From: Sphingosinicellaceae bacterium | GTDB taxonomy: Bacteria > Pseudomonadota > Alphaproteobacteria > Sphingomonadales > Sphingomonadaceae | Reading direction: 5' to 3' | DNA length: 64,000 bases | Assembly: GCA_019285715.1 (NCBI GenBank) | Contig: CP079108.1 | Location: 3,859,001-3,923,000, forward strand | Shown here: positions 34,188 to 41,715 of the stretch, piece by piece | How the letters are laid out: every line of letters starts with the position of its first letter | How positions within the stretch are numbered: position 1 is the stretch's first letter | Notes under the pieces: generated by a model | What the model saw: only the letters and a program-made list of their open reading frames with translations | What the model was told of the DNA's origin: nothing | Databases searched by the model: none | Position numbers and translations under genes: made by a program

Positions 34188-34928
34188 TCAGGCGGTGCGC
34201 GCGAAGCTGCGGCGCATCGAGAAGCCGGTCATGCCGAAGCCGGCAATCATCAGGCTCCAGACTGCAGGCTCCGGGATCGCGCTCGTCGGCGTTGGCGGGA
34301 TCAGGTAGGTCGCCTCATCGTTCGTCGCGATGACGAACACACGGTCGATGACGAAGTCCTTGGCGGGAGCGCCGAACGAATTGAAGGTGAACGAGGTCAG
34401 GTAATTGCCCGACGTCACGATCTGCGCGACGCCGCTGAAGTTGTACCATTGCGTGGCACCGACCTGTGATGCGGTGAAGCTGGCGACATCGACGCCGATG
34501 ATCGAGCCGGCAAAGGTGGCGTCGAATCCGTTGTTGGCACCGTTCTGCGGCAGATACGCGCTGAAGCCGATACGGTAGTTGCCAGAATGCAGGGCGGTCA
34601 GCTGCGAAATCGACTCGTTGTTGGCGTAGTCCGCAACGAAATAGGCCGCATGAAGGCCGACGACGTCGGGGCTCGCGGACACCGAATTGTCGAAGGGAAC
34701 GGCTTCGCCGTAGGCGCCGCCGCCCTGGCCGTAGCTGGCGGCGCTGTTGTAGTTGAGGACAACGGCAGGGTCGGCAAGGCCAGCGGTGCCGGTGTGCGTG
34801 AAGCCCGTGAAGTCACCGGCCTCGAAGCTGCCGTTGACGATCAGGTTGACGGCAGCGCTGCCCGGCGCGGCAATGCCGAGAACGGCGGCTGCGCTCATGA
34901 GCGACACGATTGTCAGGCGAAAATTCAT
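34188..34928 (-). CDS. PEPxxWA-CTERM sorting-domain protein
   Basis: A 246-residue exported protein. A signal peptide (MNFRLTIVSLMSAAAVLGIA) is followed by a beta-rich domain beginning VNLIVNGSFEAGDF, which resembles carbohydrate-binding or DUF642-like folds. The C-terminus has the sorting tag PEPAVWSLMIAGFGMTGF and then basic RRSFAR. Exosortase-like systems recognise such tags, usually in biofilm or exopolysaccharide producers; no exosortase is in the window. The promoter region carries TAGGCGTAACG (35005-35015), which recurs at 46361. Confidence 0.92.
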   Translation of the reverse strand: MNFRLTIVSLMSAAAVLGIAAPGSAAVNLIVNGSFEAGDFTGFTHTGTAGLADPAVVLNYNSAASYGQGGGAYGEAVPFDNSVSASPDVVGLHAAYFVADYANNESISQLTALHSGNYRIGFSAYLPQNGANNGFDATFAGSIIGVDVASFTASQVGATQWYNFSGVAQIVTSGNYLTSFTFNSFGAPAKDFVIDRVFVIATNDEATYLIPPTPTSAIPEPAVWSLMIAGFGMTGFSMRRSFARTA

Positions 34929-35004
34929 TCAAGGTCCTTCGTGTGTGACGTTTGTTATGCATCCGTCACGAAGCAATTCCCGTGCCAAACAATAAGTCGT
35001 TGAA

Positions 35005-35015
35005 TAGGCGTAACG
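35005..35015. promoter_or_regulatory. Shared 11-base motif TAGGCGTAACG, copy 1
   Basis: TAGGCGTAACG lies 77 bases upstream of the PEP-CTERM ATG. The same 11 bases are at 46361-46371, upstream of a possible short leftward gene, and a weaker relative (GCGTAACAATTC) is near 18896 before the outer-membrane protein gene. All three precede leftward envelope-type genes. The binding factor is unknown. Confidence 0.35.
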
Positions 35016-35137
35016 GAATGTTAGGCGCGATGCTCAAAGTGTAAAAATCACCGACACATTTGCCGGGGCGGAAGTGAACGAACTGGTCGACAGTGGTCGT
35101 GCTTGCGCGTTTCCGGCCCCGGACATACATCGTACCG

Positions 35138-35974
35138 ATGACCTACGCCGCCACCTACGACGCGCTCGCCGATGCCGAGGAGCGGACCGCGACGATCAAG
35201 CTGCATGGCCCCGAAGGTTTTGCCGGGATGCGCAAGGCCGGAAAACTCGCCGCGGAAGTGCTCGACATGCTGACCGCGCACGTCGTGCCGGAGGTCGTGA
35301 CCAGCGATCTCGACAAGCTCGCGTACGACTTCGCCTTGGCCCACGGGGCGCTGCCGGCGACGGTGTTCTACCGCGGCTACAGCCATTCGCTCTGCATCAG
35401 CGTCAACCACGTCGTCTGCCACGGCATGCCGGGGGCCAAGCGGCTGAAGGACGGCGACATCGTCAACATCGACGTCACCGTCATCGTCGACGGCTGGCAC
35501 GGCGACACCAGCCGCATGTACCTGGTCGGCGACGTGCCGCTGAAGGCGCGCCGCCTCGTCGACATCACCTGGGAATGCCTGCAGCGCGGCATCGCGGCTG
35601 CCAAGCCCGGCAACACGCTCGGCGACATCGGCCACGCGATCCAGAGCTACGCGGAAGGTCAGCGCTGCTCGGTGGTGCGCGATTTCTGCGGGCACGGCGT
35701 CGGCCGGGTGTTCCACGATGCACCGAATGTCGTCCACTTCGGCCGCCCGAGGACCGGCGAGATGCTCAGGGCCGGCATGATCTTCACCATCGAGCCGATG
35801 ATCAACCTCGGCGCATCGAAGGTGAAACTGCTGGAGGACGGCTGGACGGCTGTAACCCGCGACCGCTCGCTGTCGGCGCAGTTCGAGCACAGCATCGGCA
35901 TCACCGAGGACGGCTGCGAGATCTTTACCGGATCACCCGCCGGCCTCGATCACCCGCCCTACGCGGTCTCGTAA
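35138..35974 (+). CDS. map: Type I methionine aminopeptidase
   Basis: A 278-residue metalloprotease removing the initiator methionine. Metal ligands are the two Asp in NIDVTVIVDGWHGDTSRMY, the His in FCGHGVGRVFHD, and the Glu residues in FTIEPMI and QFEHSIGIT. The substrate-pocket segment SVNHVVCHGMP is present. The start at 35138 is preferred over 35093 because MTYAATYDAL fits the family. It is followed by radC after 45 bases. Confidence 0.95.
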   Translation: MTYAATYDALADAEERTATIKLHGPEGFAGMRKAGKLAAEVLDMLTAHVVPEVVTSDLDKLAYDFALAHGALPATVFYRGYSHSLCISVNHVVCHGMPGAKRLKDGDIVNIDVTVIVDGWHGDTSRMYLVGDVPLKARRLVDITWECLQRGIAAAKPGNTLGDIGHAIQSYAEGQRCSVVRDFCGHGVGRVFHDAPNVVHFGRPRTGEMLRAGMIFTIEPMINLGASKVKLLEDGWTAVTRDRSLSAQFEHSIGITEDGCEIFTGSPAGLDHPPYAVS

Positions 35975-36019
35975 CGGAGACGTGATGACCTCGGCACGGC
36001 GAGCGACTAGGCTCCCCGC

Positions 36020-36703
36020 ATGCCTGGGGACGAAGATCAGAAAAGCGGACACCGCGAACGGCTGCGCGAGCGGCTGATCGAGGGCGGCGGCGATGCCTTC
36101 CTCGACTATGAGCTGATCGAATACATCCTCGGGCTGGCAATTCCGCGCCGCGATACCAAGCCGTTGGCAAAGCGCCTGCTCGACGAGTTCGGCTCGTTTC
36201 CGTCGATGCTGGCGGCCACTGCCGGCGAACTGGCGCGGGTCGAGGGAATGACGTCGGGCGCGGCGGCGGCGATCAAGTTCGTCGAGGCGGCCTCGCTCCG
36301 ATCATTGCGCAGCGCCGCCATCGGCCGCGAGGTGCTGTCGGGCTGGCAGGCACTGACCGACTATCTCCACGCCAGCATGGCGCACCGGGTGACGGAGGAG
36401 TTCCGGGTAATCTTCCTCAACAACCGCAACGTCGTGGTCCGCGACGAGGCAATGGGGAACGGCACCATCAACGCCGCCGCTGTGTATCCGCGCGAGGTCG
36501 TCAAGCGGGCGCTGGAGCTCGGGGCAAGCGCCGTCATCCTGGTCCACAACCACCCCAGCGGCGACCCGTCGCCGAGCCGGGACGACATCCAGATGACGAA
36601 GACCATCGTCGACGCCGGCAAGCCGCTCGGGCTGGCGGTCCACGATCATGTCGTGATCGGACGCACGGGCCACGCCAGCTTCCGCGCGCTCGGCCTGCTG
36701 TAG
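36020..36703 (+). CDS. radC: RadC family JAB/MPN-domain protein
   Basis: A 227-residue RadC protein. The N-terminal helix-hairpin-helix region contains FGSFPSMLAATAGELARVEG, and the C-terminal JAMM metalloprotease-like motif is ILVHNHPSGDPSPSRDD. The family was once linked to DNA repair, but its role is unsettled. The ATG at 36020 has only a weak ribosome site. It follows map on the same strand. Confidence 0.93.
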   Translation: MPGDEDQKSGHRERLRERLIEGGGDAFLDYELIEYILGLAIPRRDTKPLAKRLLDEFGSFPSMLAATAGELARVEGMTSGAAAAIKFVEAASLRSLRSAAIGREVLSGWQALTDYLHASMAHRVTEEFRVIFLNNRNVVVRDEAMGNGTINAAAVYPREVVKRALELGASAVILVHNHPSGDPSPSRDDIQMTKTIVDAGKPLGLAVHDHVVIGRTGHASFRALGLL

Positions 36704-36711
36704 CGCCCACG

Positions 36712-36738
36712 AAAAAGGGGCCGCTTGCGCGACCCCTT
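36712..36738 (-). terminator. Intrinsic terminator between radC and the small exported protein gene
   Basis: AAGGGG (36715-36720) pairs with CCCCTT (36733-36738), with CGC/GCG inside. On the minus strand a five-T run follows directly, fitting a Rho-independent terminator for the leftward gene at 36809. It may also stop radC transcription from the other side. Confidence 0.75.
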
Positions 36739-36808
36739 CCGTCCTCTCGGTGCGACCCGAAGGGACAACCGACGCGAGCGTTGCGCTAGGCGCGCTCGCG
36801 ACCCCGGT

Positions 36809-37165
36809 TCAGCGCGGGGGAGTCGTTGAATCAGCCGGTGCAGCAGAATCGGCCGGTGCCGCGCCATCCGCGGGCGGCGTCGTCTCGGACATCGGCGCCA
36901 TCGGAGCTCCGGCGTCAGGCGCCGGGGCTGCTCCGGCCGGAGCGTCGGCCGGCATCGGTGCCGAGCCCATCGCCGGGCCAGCCGCCGGTGCACCGGCACC
37001 GCTGGCGCTGGCGAGCTGCTGGGTGTTGAGATCCTTGGTCACCGCCTGCGCCTTGGCATCACCGCCGGCGGCAGCACGATGGTGCTTCATGCTTGTCCGC
37101 GCATCGGCGGCGGTAGCGGTCAACGCGGTGGCAGCGATAACCGCCGCCCAAAGAGTCCGGTTCAT
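36809..37165 (-). CDS. Small exported Ala/Pro/Gly-rich protein
   Basis: A 118-residue protein with a signal peptide (MNRTLWAAVIAATALTATAA). The mature part is low complexity, mainly Ala, Pro, Gly and Asp, with three similar ADG/ADS-AAPADS units near the end. An MKHHRAA stretch follows the signal peptide. No known domain was recognised. It recalls the protein at 9251-9604. It is monocistronic, with its own terminator. Function unknown. Confidence 0.7.
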   Translation of the reverse strand: MNRTLWAAVIAATALTATAADARTSMKHHRAAAGGDAKAQAVTKDLNTQQLASASGAGAPAAGPAMGSAPMPADAPAGAAPAPDAGAPMAPMSETTPPADGAAPADSAAPADSTTPPR

Positions 37166-37381
37166 AACATTCTCCTTCGTGCAAATTCGTTCTTGCGGCC
37201 AACACCGGGACCCTCGGGGTTGCTCCAGTGCTGCCAGCTCGTGGTCGTCCCGACGCTGTCGCCGGTTACGGCCAAGCCACGATCCTTAACGGTTCGAAGG
37301 CGCGAAAGGTCCGTCGCCGGTCGCGTTGTCTGCCCGGCTCACCCTGTGCTACCCCCCGCGCTTTCCTGCCGAGGCCCGACC

Positions 37382-38683
37382 ATGATCCCCCGTTATTCGC
37401 GTCCCGAGATGGTCGCCATCTGGGACGCCCGCACGCGTTTCCAGATCTGGTTCGAGATCGAGGCGCACGCCATGGACGCGCTGGTCGAGCTCGGCGTCGT
37501 TCCCGCCGAAGCCGCGAAGGCGGTGTGGGAAAAGGGCGGCTTCGACGTCGACCGCATCGACGAGATCGAGCGCGAGACCCGCCACGACGTCATCGCCTTC
37601 TTGACCAACCTTGCCGAGCACGTCGGGCCGGAAGCGCGCTTCGTCCACCAGGGCATGACCAGCAGCGACGTCCTCGACACCTGCCTCGGCGTCCAGCTGG
37701 CGCGCGCCGCCGACCTGATGATTGCCGACATCGACGCGCTGCTGGTCGTGCTGAAGCGTCGCGCCCTCGAGCATCGCCTGACCCCGACGATCGGTCGCAG
37801 CCACGGCATCCACGCCGAGCCGACGACCTTTGGCCTCAAGCTTGCCCAGGCCTACGCCGAGTTCGACCGCTGCCGGGCGCGGCTGGTGCTGGCCCGCGAG
37901 GAGGTCGCGACCTGCGCGATCTCGGGTGCGGTCGGGACCTTCGCCAACATCGACCCGCGCGTCGAGGAGCACGTTGCCAAGGCGATGAACCTAACCGTCG
38001 AGCCGGTCTCGACCCAGGTCATCCCGCGCGACCGCCACGCGGTCTATTTCGCCACGCTGGGCGTCGTCGCCGGCTGCATCGAGCGGCTCGCCACCGAGGT
38101 CCGCCACCTGCAGCGCACCGAGGTCCTGGAGGCGGAGGAGTATTTCGCCCCCGGCCAGAAGGGTTCGAGCGCGATGCCGCACAAGCGCAACCCGGTCCTC
38201 AGCGAGAATTTGACCGGGCTCGCGCGGCTGGTCCGCGGCATGGTCACGCCGGCGCTGGAGAACATCGCGTTGTGGCACGAGCGCGACATCAGCCACTCGT
38301 CGGTCGAGCGCATGATCGGCCCCGACGCAACGGTGACGCTCGACTTCGCCCTCGCCCGGCTGACAGGGGTGATGGACAAGCTCGTGGTCTATCCAGAGCG
38401 GATGCTGGCCAACCTCAACAAGATGGGCGGGCTCGTTCATTCGCAGCGCGTCCTGCTGGCGCTGACCCAGGCGGGCGCGAGCCGCGAGGACGCCTACAGC
38501 CTGGTGCAGCGCAATGCGATGAAGGTCTGGCAGGCCGATGGCCAGCTCCAGCTGCTCGACCTGCTGACCGCCGACGCCGAGGTCACGGCGTACCTGGAGC
38601 CCGATGCGCTCGCCGATCTGTTCGACCTCGGCTACCACTTCCGCCACGTCGACACGATCTTCGCGCGGGTGTTCGGAAGCTAG
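37382..38683 (+). CDS. purB: Adenylosuccinate lyase
   Basis: A 433-residue fumarase/aspartase-family lyase acting twice in purine synthesis, on SAICAR and adenylosuccinate. The family signature is GSSAMPHKRNP; other conserved parts are TSSDVLDTCLGVQL and HERDISHSSVERM. The ATG at 37382 gives MIPRYSRPEMVAIWD, the usual beginning. The 216-base gap upstream holds no recognised promoter or gene. The stop shares CTAG with a possible small convergent frame. Confidence 0.96.
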   Translation: MIPRYSRPEMVAIWDARTRFQIWFEIEAHAMDALVELGVVPAEAAKAVWEKGGFDVDRIDEIERETRHDVIAFLTNLAEHVGPEARFVHQGMTSSDVLDTCLGVQLARAADLMIADIDALLVVLKRRALEHRLTPTIGRSHGIHAEPTTFGLKLAQAYAEFDRCRARLVLAREEVATCAISGAVGTFANIDPRVEEHVAKAMNLTVEPVSTQVIPRDRHAVYFATLGVVAGCIERLATEVRHLQRTEVLEAEEYFAPGQKGSSAMPHKRNPVLSENLTGLARLVRGMVTPALENIALWHERDISHSSVERMIGPDATVTLDFALARLTGVMDKLVVYPERMLANLNKMGGLVHSQRVLLALTQAGASREDAYSLVQRNAMKVWQADGQLQLLDLLTADAEVTAYLEPDALADLFDLGYHFRHVDTIFARVFGS

Positions 38684-38835
38684 GCCGGAACGGCTCCGAT
38701 CGGCTGCCGGGGCGCGAACGGCCGGAGTGCCGCAAGCAAGCGCACCGCGGCGATCTGTTGCGGCCGCCATCCGGGCTGGAGGAAGCGCACCGCGGTGACC
38801 ACCAGCACCGCCGCGACGTTCTTGCGAGCCGCCAG
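38680..38835 (-). pseudogene. Short open frame converging on purB, possibly frameshifted
   Basis: Leftward translation from 38835 gives about 51 residues with plausible coding character (RKNVAAVLVVTAVRFLQPGW ... FAPRQPIGAVPA) but no good start; a TGA precedes it. Upstream in another frame, an ATG at 38893 reads MARDRNLMHRVFAAERNPV. Joining the two needs a one-base change. The stop shares CTAG with purB, as at other convergent pairs here. It could be a decayed small gene, a sequencing error, or chance in GC-rich DNA. Confidence 0.25.
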
Positions 38836-38929
38836 TCACCGGATTCCGCTCCGCCGCGAAGACACGGTGCATCAAGTTGCGGTCGCGGGCCATCCGCACG
38901 GCCACCACGCACGACCGTCCACCGCAGCC

Positions 38930-39691
38930 TCAGGCGGGGACGCCCTCGCACAGGGTCCGGACGAGGTCGCGACCGTGGGTGAAGGCGCGCCAGCCGAGGT
39001 CGCGGGCGATCCCGGAGGGGTCACCCAGCTCCACGTCGGCAGGCCGTGGGGCGGGCAGCCGGTCGCCGAGATCGACCTTGAAATAGGCGGCGGCGTGGAC
39101 CGCGATGTCGCGGCGGCTGAGCGCGACGCCGGTGGCGACGACCTCGTCGCGGGGCACCGGGGCCTGCAGCATCCGCCACATCGCGTCGACGTACTCGGGG
39201 GTCCAGCCGAGATCGCGGGCGCTGTCGGGGTCGTCGAAATTGGGCAGCACGCCGCTGCGCGCGAAGTCCCGGACCGCGAGCACCGCCGCCAGGGCCCAGT
39301 GGTCGGGCGGATCGAGGCGCGAGGCATGGTCATAAAGCCGGCCGGAGACCACGAAGCGGCCCGGCTCGGCGATGGTCACGCCGTTGCCGCCGGGACCGGC
39401 CGCGACGAACACGCGCACCTCGGGCCAGGGCGTGGTGCAGGCGCTCGCATCGACACTGCCGTCGAGGACATAGACCTCGTCGTGCGGCGGGCCCTCGAGC
39501 GAGGCGAGCGCGGAGGCGAGCAGGTCGACCTCGTCCGCGCCGAGCGTCGCCAGCATTGCGGCGGCCCGGTCGGGGTCGGTTGAGCTGCCCGCGACCGTGT
39601 AGTGGCGGGCCCTCAGCAGGCGCGCGAGATATGCTCCGGCGGGGGTGTCGAGGCCGATGATGGTGGCGCGTGAGGCGGCGGATGAAGACAT
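38930..39691 (-). CDS. GDP-mannose 4,6-dehydratase-like protein, degenerate
   Basis: A 253-residue protein that follows GDP-mannose 4,6-dehydratase in its first and last thirds. The N-terminus IGLDTPAGAYLARLLRARHY matches the GMD start but lacks the middle Gly of GxxGxxG. The C-terminal part has SGRLYDHASR, FDDPDSARDLGWTPEYVDAM and ELGDPSGIARDLGW, which align with GMD. The middle, including the catalytic Tyr-x-x-x-Lys, is missing, so the length is 253 rather than about 345 residues. It probably does not dehydrate GDP-mannose. No polysaccharide genes are adjacent. Confidence 0.75.
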   Translation of the reverse strand: MSSSAASRATIIGLDTPAGAYLARLLRARHYTVAGSSTDPDRAAAMLATLGADEVDLLASALASLEGPPHDEVYVLDGSVDASACTTPWPEVRVFVAAGPGGNGVTIAEPGRFVVSGRLYDHASRLDPPDHWALAAVLAVRDFARSGVLPNFDDPDSARDLGWTPEYVDAMWRMLQAPVPRDEVVATGVALSRRDIAVHAAAYFKVDLGDRLPAPRPADVELGDPSGIARDLGWRAFTHGRDLVRTLCEGVPA

Positions 39692-39799
39692 GGGCGGCGA
39701 AGTGGCGGCGGCGGCGGCCCGGGTCAAGGCCGCTTCGCAGGCACCGGCGACCGTGATTATACGCTCCGGTGCAGCACTGCGTCGCCAATGGGAGCCGGA

Positions 39800-40309
39800 A
39801 TGTCGATCGAATGGCAGGGAAAATACCTCGAGGTTCACGTCGAGGGCACGTGGGAGTTCGCGGCGCGGACCCGCGACATTGCGGCAGCGGTCATCCTCGC
39901 GGTCACCGATGTCCGCGAGATCGTGCTGGTCGAGCAGTGGCGGGTGGCGCTCAAGGCACCGACCATCGAGCTGCCGGCCGGGCTGGTCGGCGACGACATC
40001 CCCGGTGAAGACATGGCCGCGTCGGCGGCACGCGAGTTGGAGGAGGAGACCGGCTTCACCGCGGCGCACCTCGATGATCTCGGCGAGTTCGCGACCTCGC
40101 CGGGCATGACCTCGGAGCGCTTCCGGCTGTTCCGCGCCCACGGGCTGGTCCGCACCGGTCCCGGCGGCGGCGTCGAGGGCGAGGCGATCACCGTCCACCT
40201 CGTGCCGCTGGCGGGCCTCGGCGGGTGGCTCGCGGCACGCCGCGCCGCCGGGTGCGTTATCGACTCGCGGCTGCTGGTCGCACTCGGGCCGACTGTCATG
40301 GAAACTTAA
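39800..40309 (+). CDS. NUDIX hydrolase (ADP-ribose pyrophosphatase-like)
   Basis: A 169-residue NUDIX enzyme that hydrolyses nucleoside diphosphate derivatives. The Nudix box is GLVGDD ... AASAARELEEETGF with the REXXEE acids that bind magnesium. Just before it, LVEQWRVALKAPTIELPAG matches the ADP-ribose pyrophosphatase subgroup. The ATG at 39800 has GGAG five bases upstream. Divergent from the GMD-like gene. Confidence 0.92.
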   Translation: MSIEWQGKYLEVHVEGTWEFAARTRDIAAAVILAVTDVREIVLVEQWRVALKAPTIELPAGLVGDDIPGEDMAASAARELEEETGFTAAHLDDLGEFATSPGMTSERFRLFRAHGLVRTGPGGGVEGEAITVHLVPLAGLGGWLAARRAAGCVIDSRLLVALGPTVMET

Positions 40310-40372
40310 CGTCCGGGTGAAGACGGTGCTATGAGGGCCGCGGGTCACAACAACAAAAGCCACTCGTAAAGC

Positions 40373-41176
40373 ATGGGCTGGACACTCAACGACATCGACT
40401 GGAACGCATTCGACGCCGCGCGCGTCGACCCGCGCTTGCTCGCGCTGGTCAAGGCGGCGGCGCTCGTCGAGGCCAATGCCGCCGACTATGTCGCGTACCT
40501 GCGCGGCGTGTTCGCAGGCGACGCGGCCTTCCTGGGCGAAATCACCACCTGGGGTGCCGAGGAAGCCCAGCATGGTTCGGCGCTCGGACGCTGGGCGATG
40601 CTGGCGGACCCCAGCTGGGACTTCGACGCCGCCCTCGCGGCCTTCCGCTCGGGCTACCGGATCGAGGTCGACGCCACCGCCTCGATCCGCGGCAGCCGGG
40701 CGGGCGAGCTGCTTGCCCGCCAGGTCGTCGAGACCGGCACCTCGAGCTTCTACACCGCGCTCCGCGACGCCGCCGACGAGCCGGTGCTGCGCCGCATCGC
40801 CGGGCGCATCGCCGCCGACGAGTTCGCCCACTACCGCCTGTTCGCGCGCACCGCCGAGGCGATGCCACCGCTGCCCTTGCGCGAGCGGCTGCGCATCGCC
40901 GTGACACGCTTTGCCGAGGCGGGTGACGACGAGCTGGGGTGGGCGTGGTTCGCGGCGAACGTGCTGCCGGGCGACCCGGCGGCCACCTATACGCCGGGGG
41001 TCCACACCCGCGCCTACGCCGCCCACGCGCTCGGGCTGTACCGGCGGCCGCATGTCGAGAACGGGGTGCGGATGACGTTGCGCGCGGTCAGCCTGCGGTC
41101 GGACGGGGCGCTGGCGCGCTGGGCGACACGGGTGTTGTGGGGCGCGTTGCGGGTAAAGCGGGCGGTCGCGGCCTAG
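40373..41176 (+). CDS. Ferritin-like (acyl-ACP desaturase-like) diiron protein
   Basis: A 267-residue all-alpha protein with two di-iron type motifs, EEAQHG (about residues 63-68) and ADEFAHYRLF (about 151-160), each an ExxH pair. Additional Glu residues in LVEANAADY and VVETGTSSF complete a plausible four-helix iron site. The layout resembles ferritin-like and type-2 acyl-ACP desaturase proteins. Function unknown; oxidation of a lipid or iron handling are possible. Its stop shares CTAG with the convergent smr. Confidence 0.75.
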   Translation: MGWTLNDIDWNAFDAARVDPRLLALVKAAALVEANAADYVAYLRGVFAGDAAFLGEITTWGAEEAQHGSALGRWAMLADPSWDFDAALAAFRSGYRIEVDATASIRGSRAGELLARQVVETGTSSFYTALRDAADEPVLRRIAGRIAADEFAHYRLFARTAEAMPPLPLRERLRIAVTRFAEAGDDELGWAWFAANVLPGDPAATYTPGVHTRAYAAHALGLYRRPHVENGVRMTLRAVSLRSDGALARWATRVLWGALRVKRAVAA

Positions 41177-41715
41177 CGTCGCCTGAGGATCACGTACCAC
41201 GCTCCGCCACCGCCATGCCGCGGGTGCGCCGGGCGCAGCGCCGCGATCCACGGCCTTAGTGACGGCGACTCGAGCCAGCGCGGCAGCGAGGCACGGATGA
41301 CGCCGCGCGGGCGGTCGGGGTCGTGGTCCTCGTCGTCGCCCCGCCGCGCGCCCTTGCCGGTGATCACCAGCAGCACCCGCGCGCCCGACAGCGCTGCGTC
41401 GCCGATGCGGGCGTGAAGCTCGGCCTCGGCGCGGTTGCCGGTGTAGCCGTGCAGGTCGATGGTCATGTCGGGGCGCAGCGTGCCGCGCATCATGCGCTTG
41501 TCCCAGGTGCCGTCGAGCGTCGCGGCGTCGACCGCGATGCGATTGGCGATCGCGGTGCGGCGTGGCGGCGGCGGGGCCTCTGGCGGCTTCTCGGGCAGGC
41601 GCATGCCCGGTGGCGGCGGCGGTGGCCGGACCTTGCCGGCGATGGGACGCACCGTCGCCGCAACCCGCGACCACAAGGCCGCATTCTCCTCGGGCGTCGG
41701 CGGCTTGCGCTTCAC
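41173..41715 (-). CDS. Smr domain protein
   Basis: A 180-residue protein with a Pro-rich N-terminal half (KVRPPPPPPGMRLPEKPPEA) and a C-terminal Smr domain. The motifs TIDLHGYTGNRAE and LLVITGKGARR are the conserved LDLHG- and GKG-type sequences. Smr domains are nucleases acting on branched DNA or RNA. It follows mltA, and their frames overlap by four bases. The order Tim44-like, mltA, smr is usual in alphaproteobacteria. Confidence 0.9.
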   Translation of the reverse strand: MKRKPPTPEENAALWSRVAATVRPIAGKVRPPPPPPGMRLPEKPPEAPPPPRRTAIANRIAVDAATLDGTWDKRMMRGTLRPDMTIDLHGYTGNRAEAELHARIGDAALSGARVLLVITGKGARRGDDEDHDPDRPRGVIRASLPRWLESPSLRPWIAALRPAHPRHGGGGAWYVILRRR

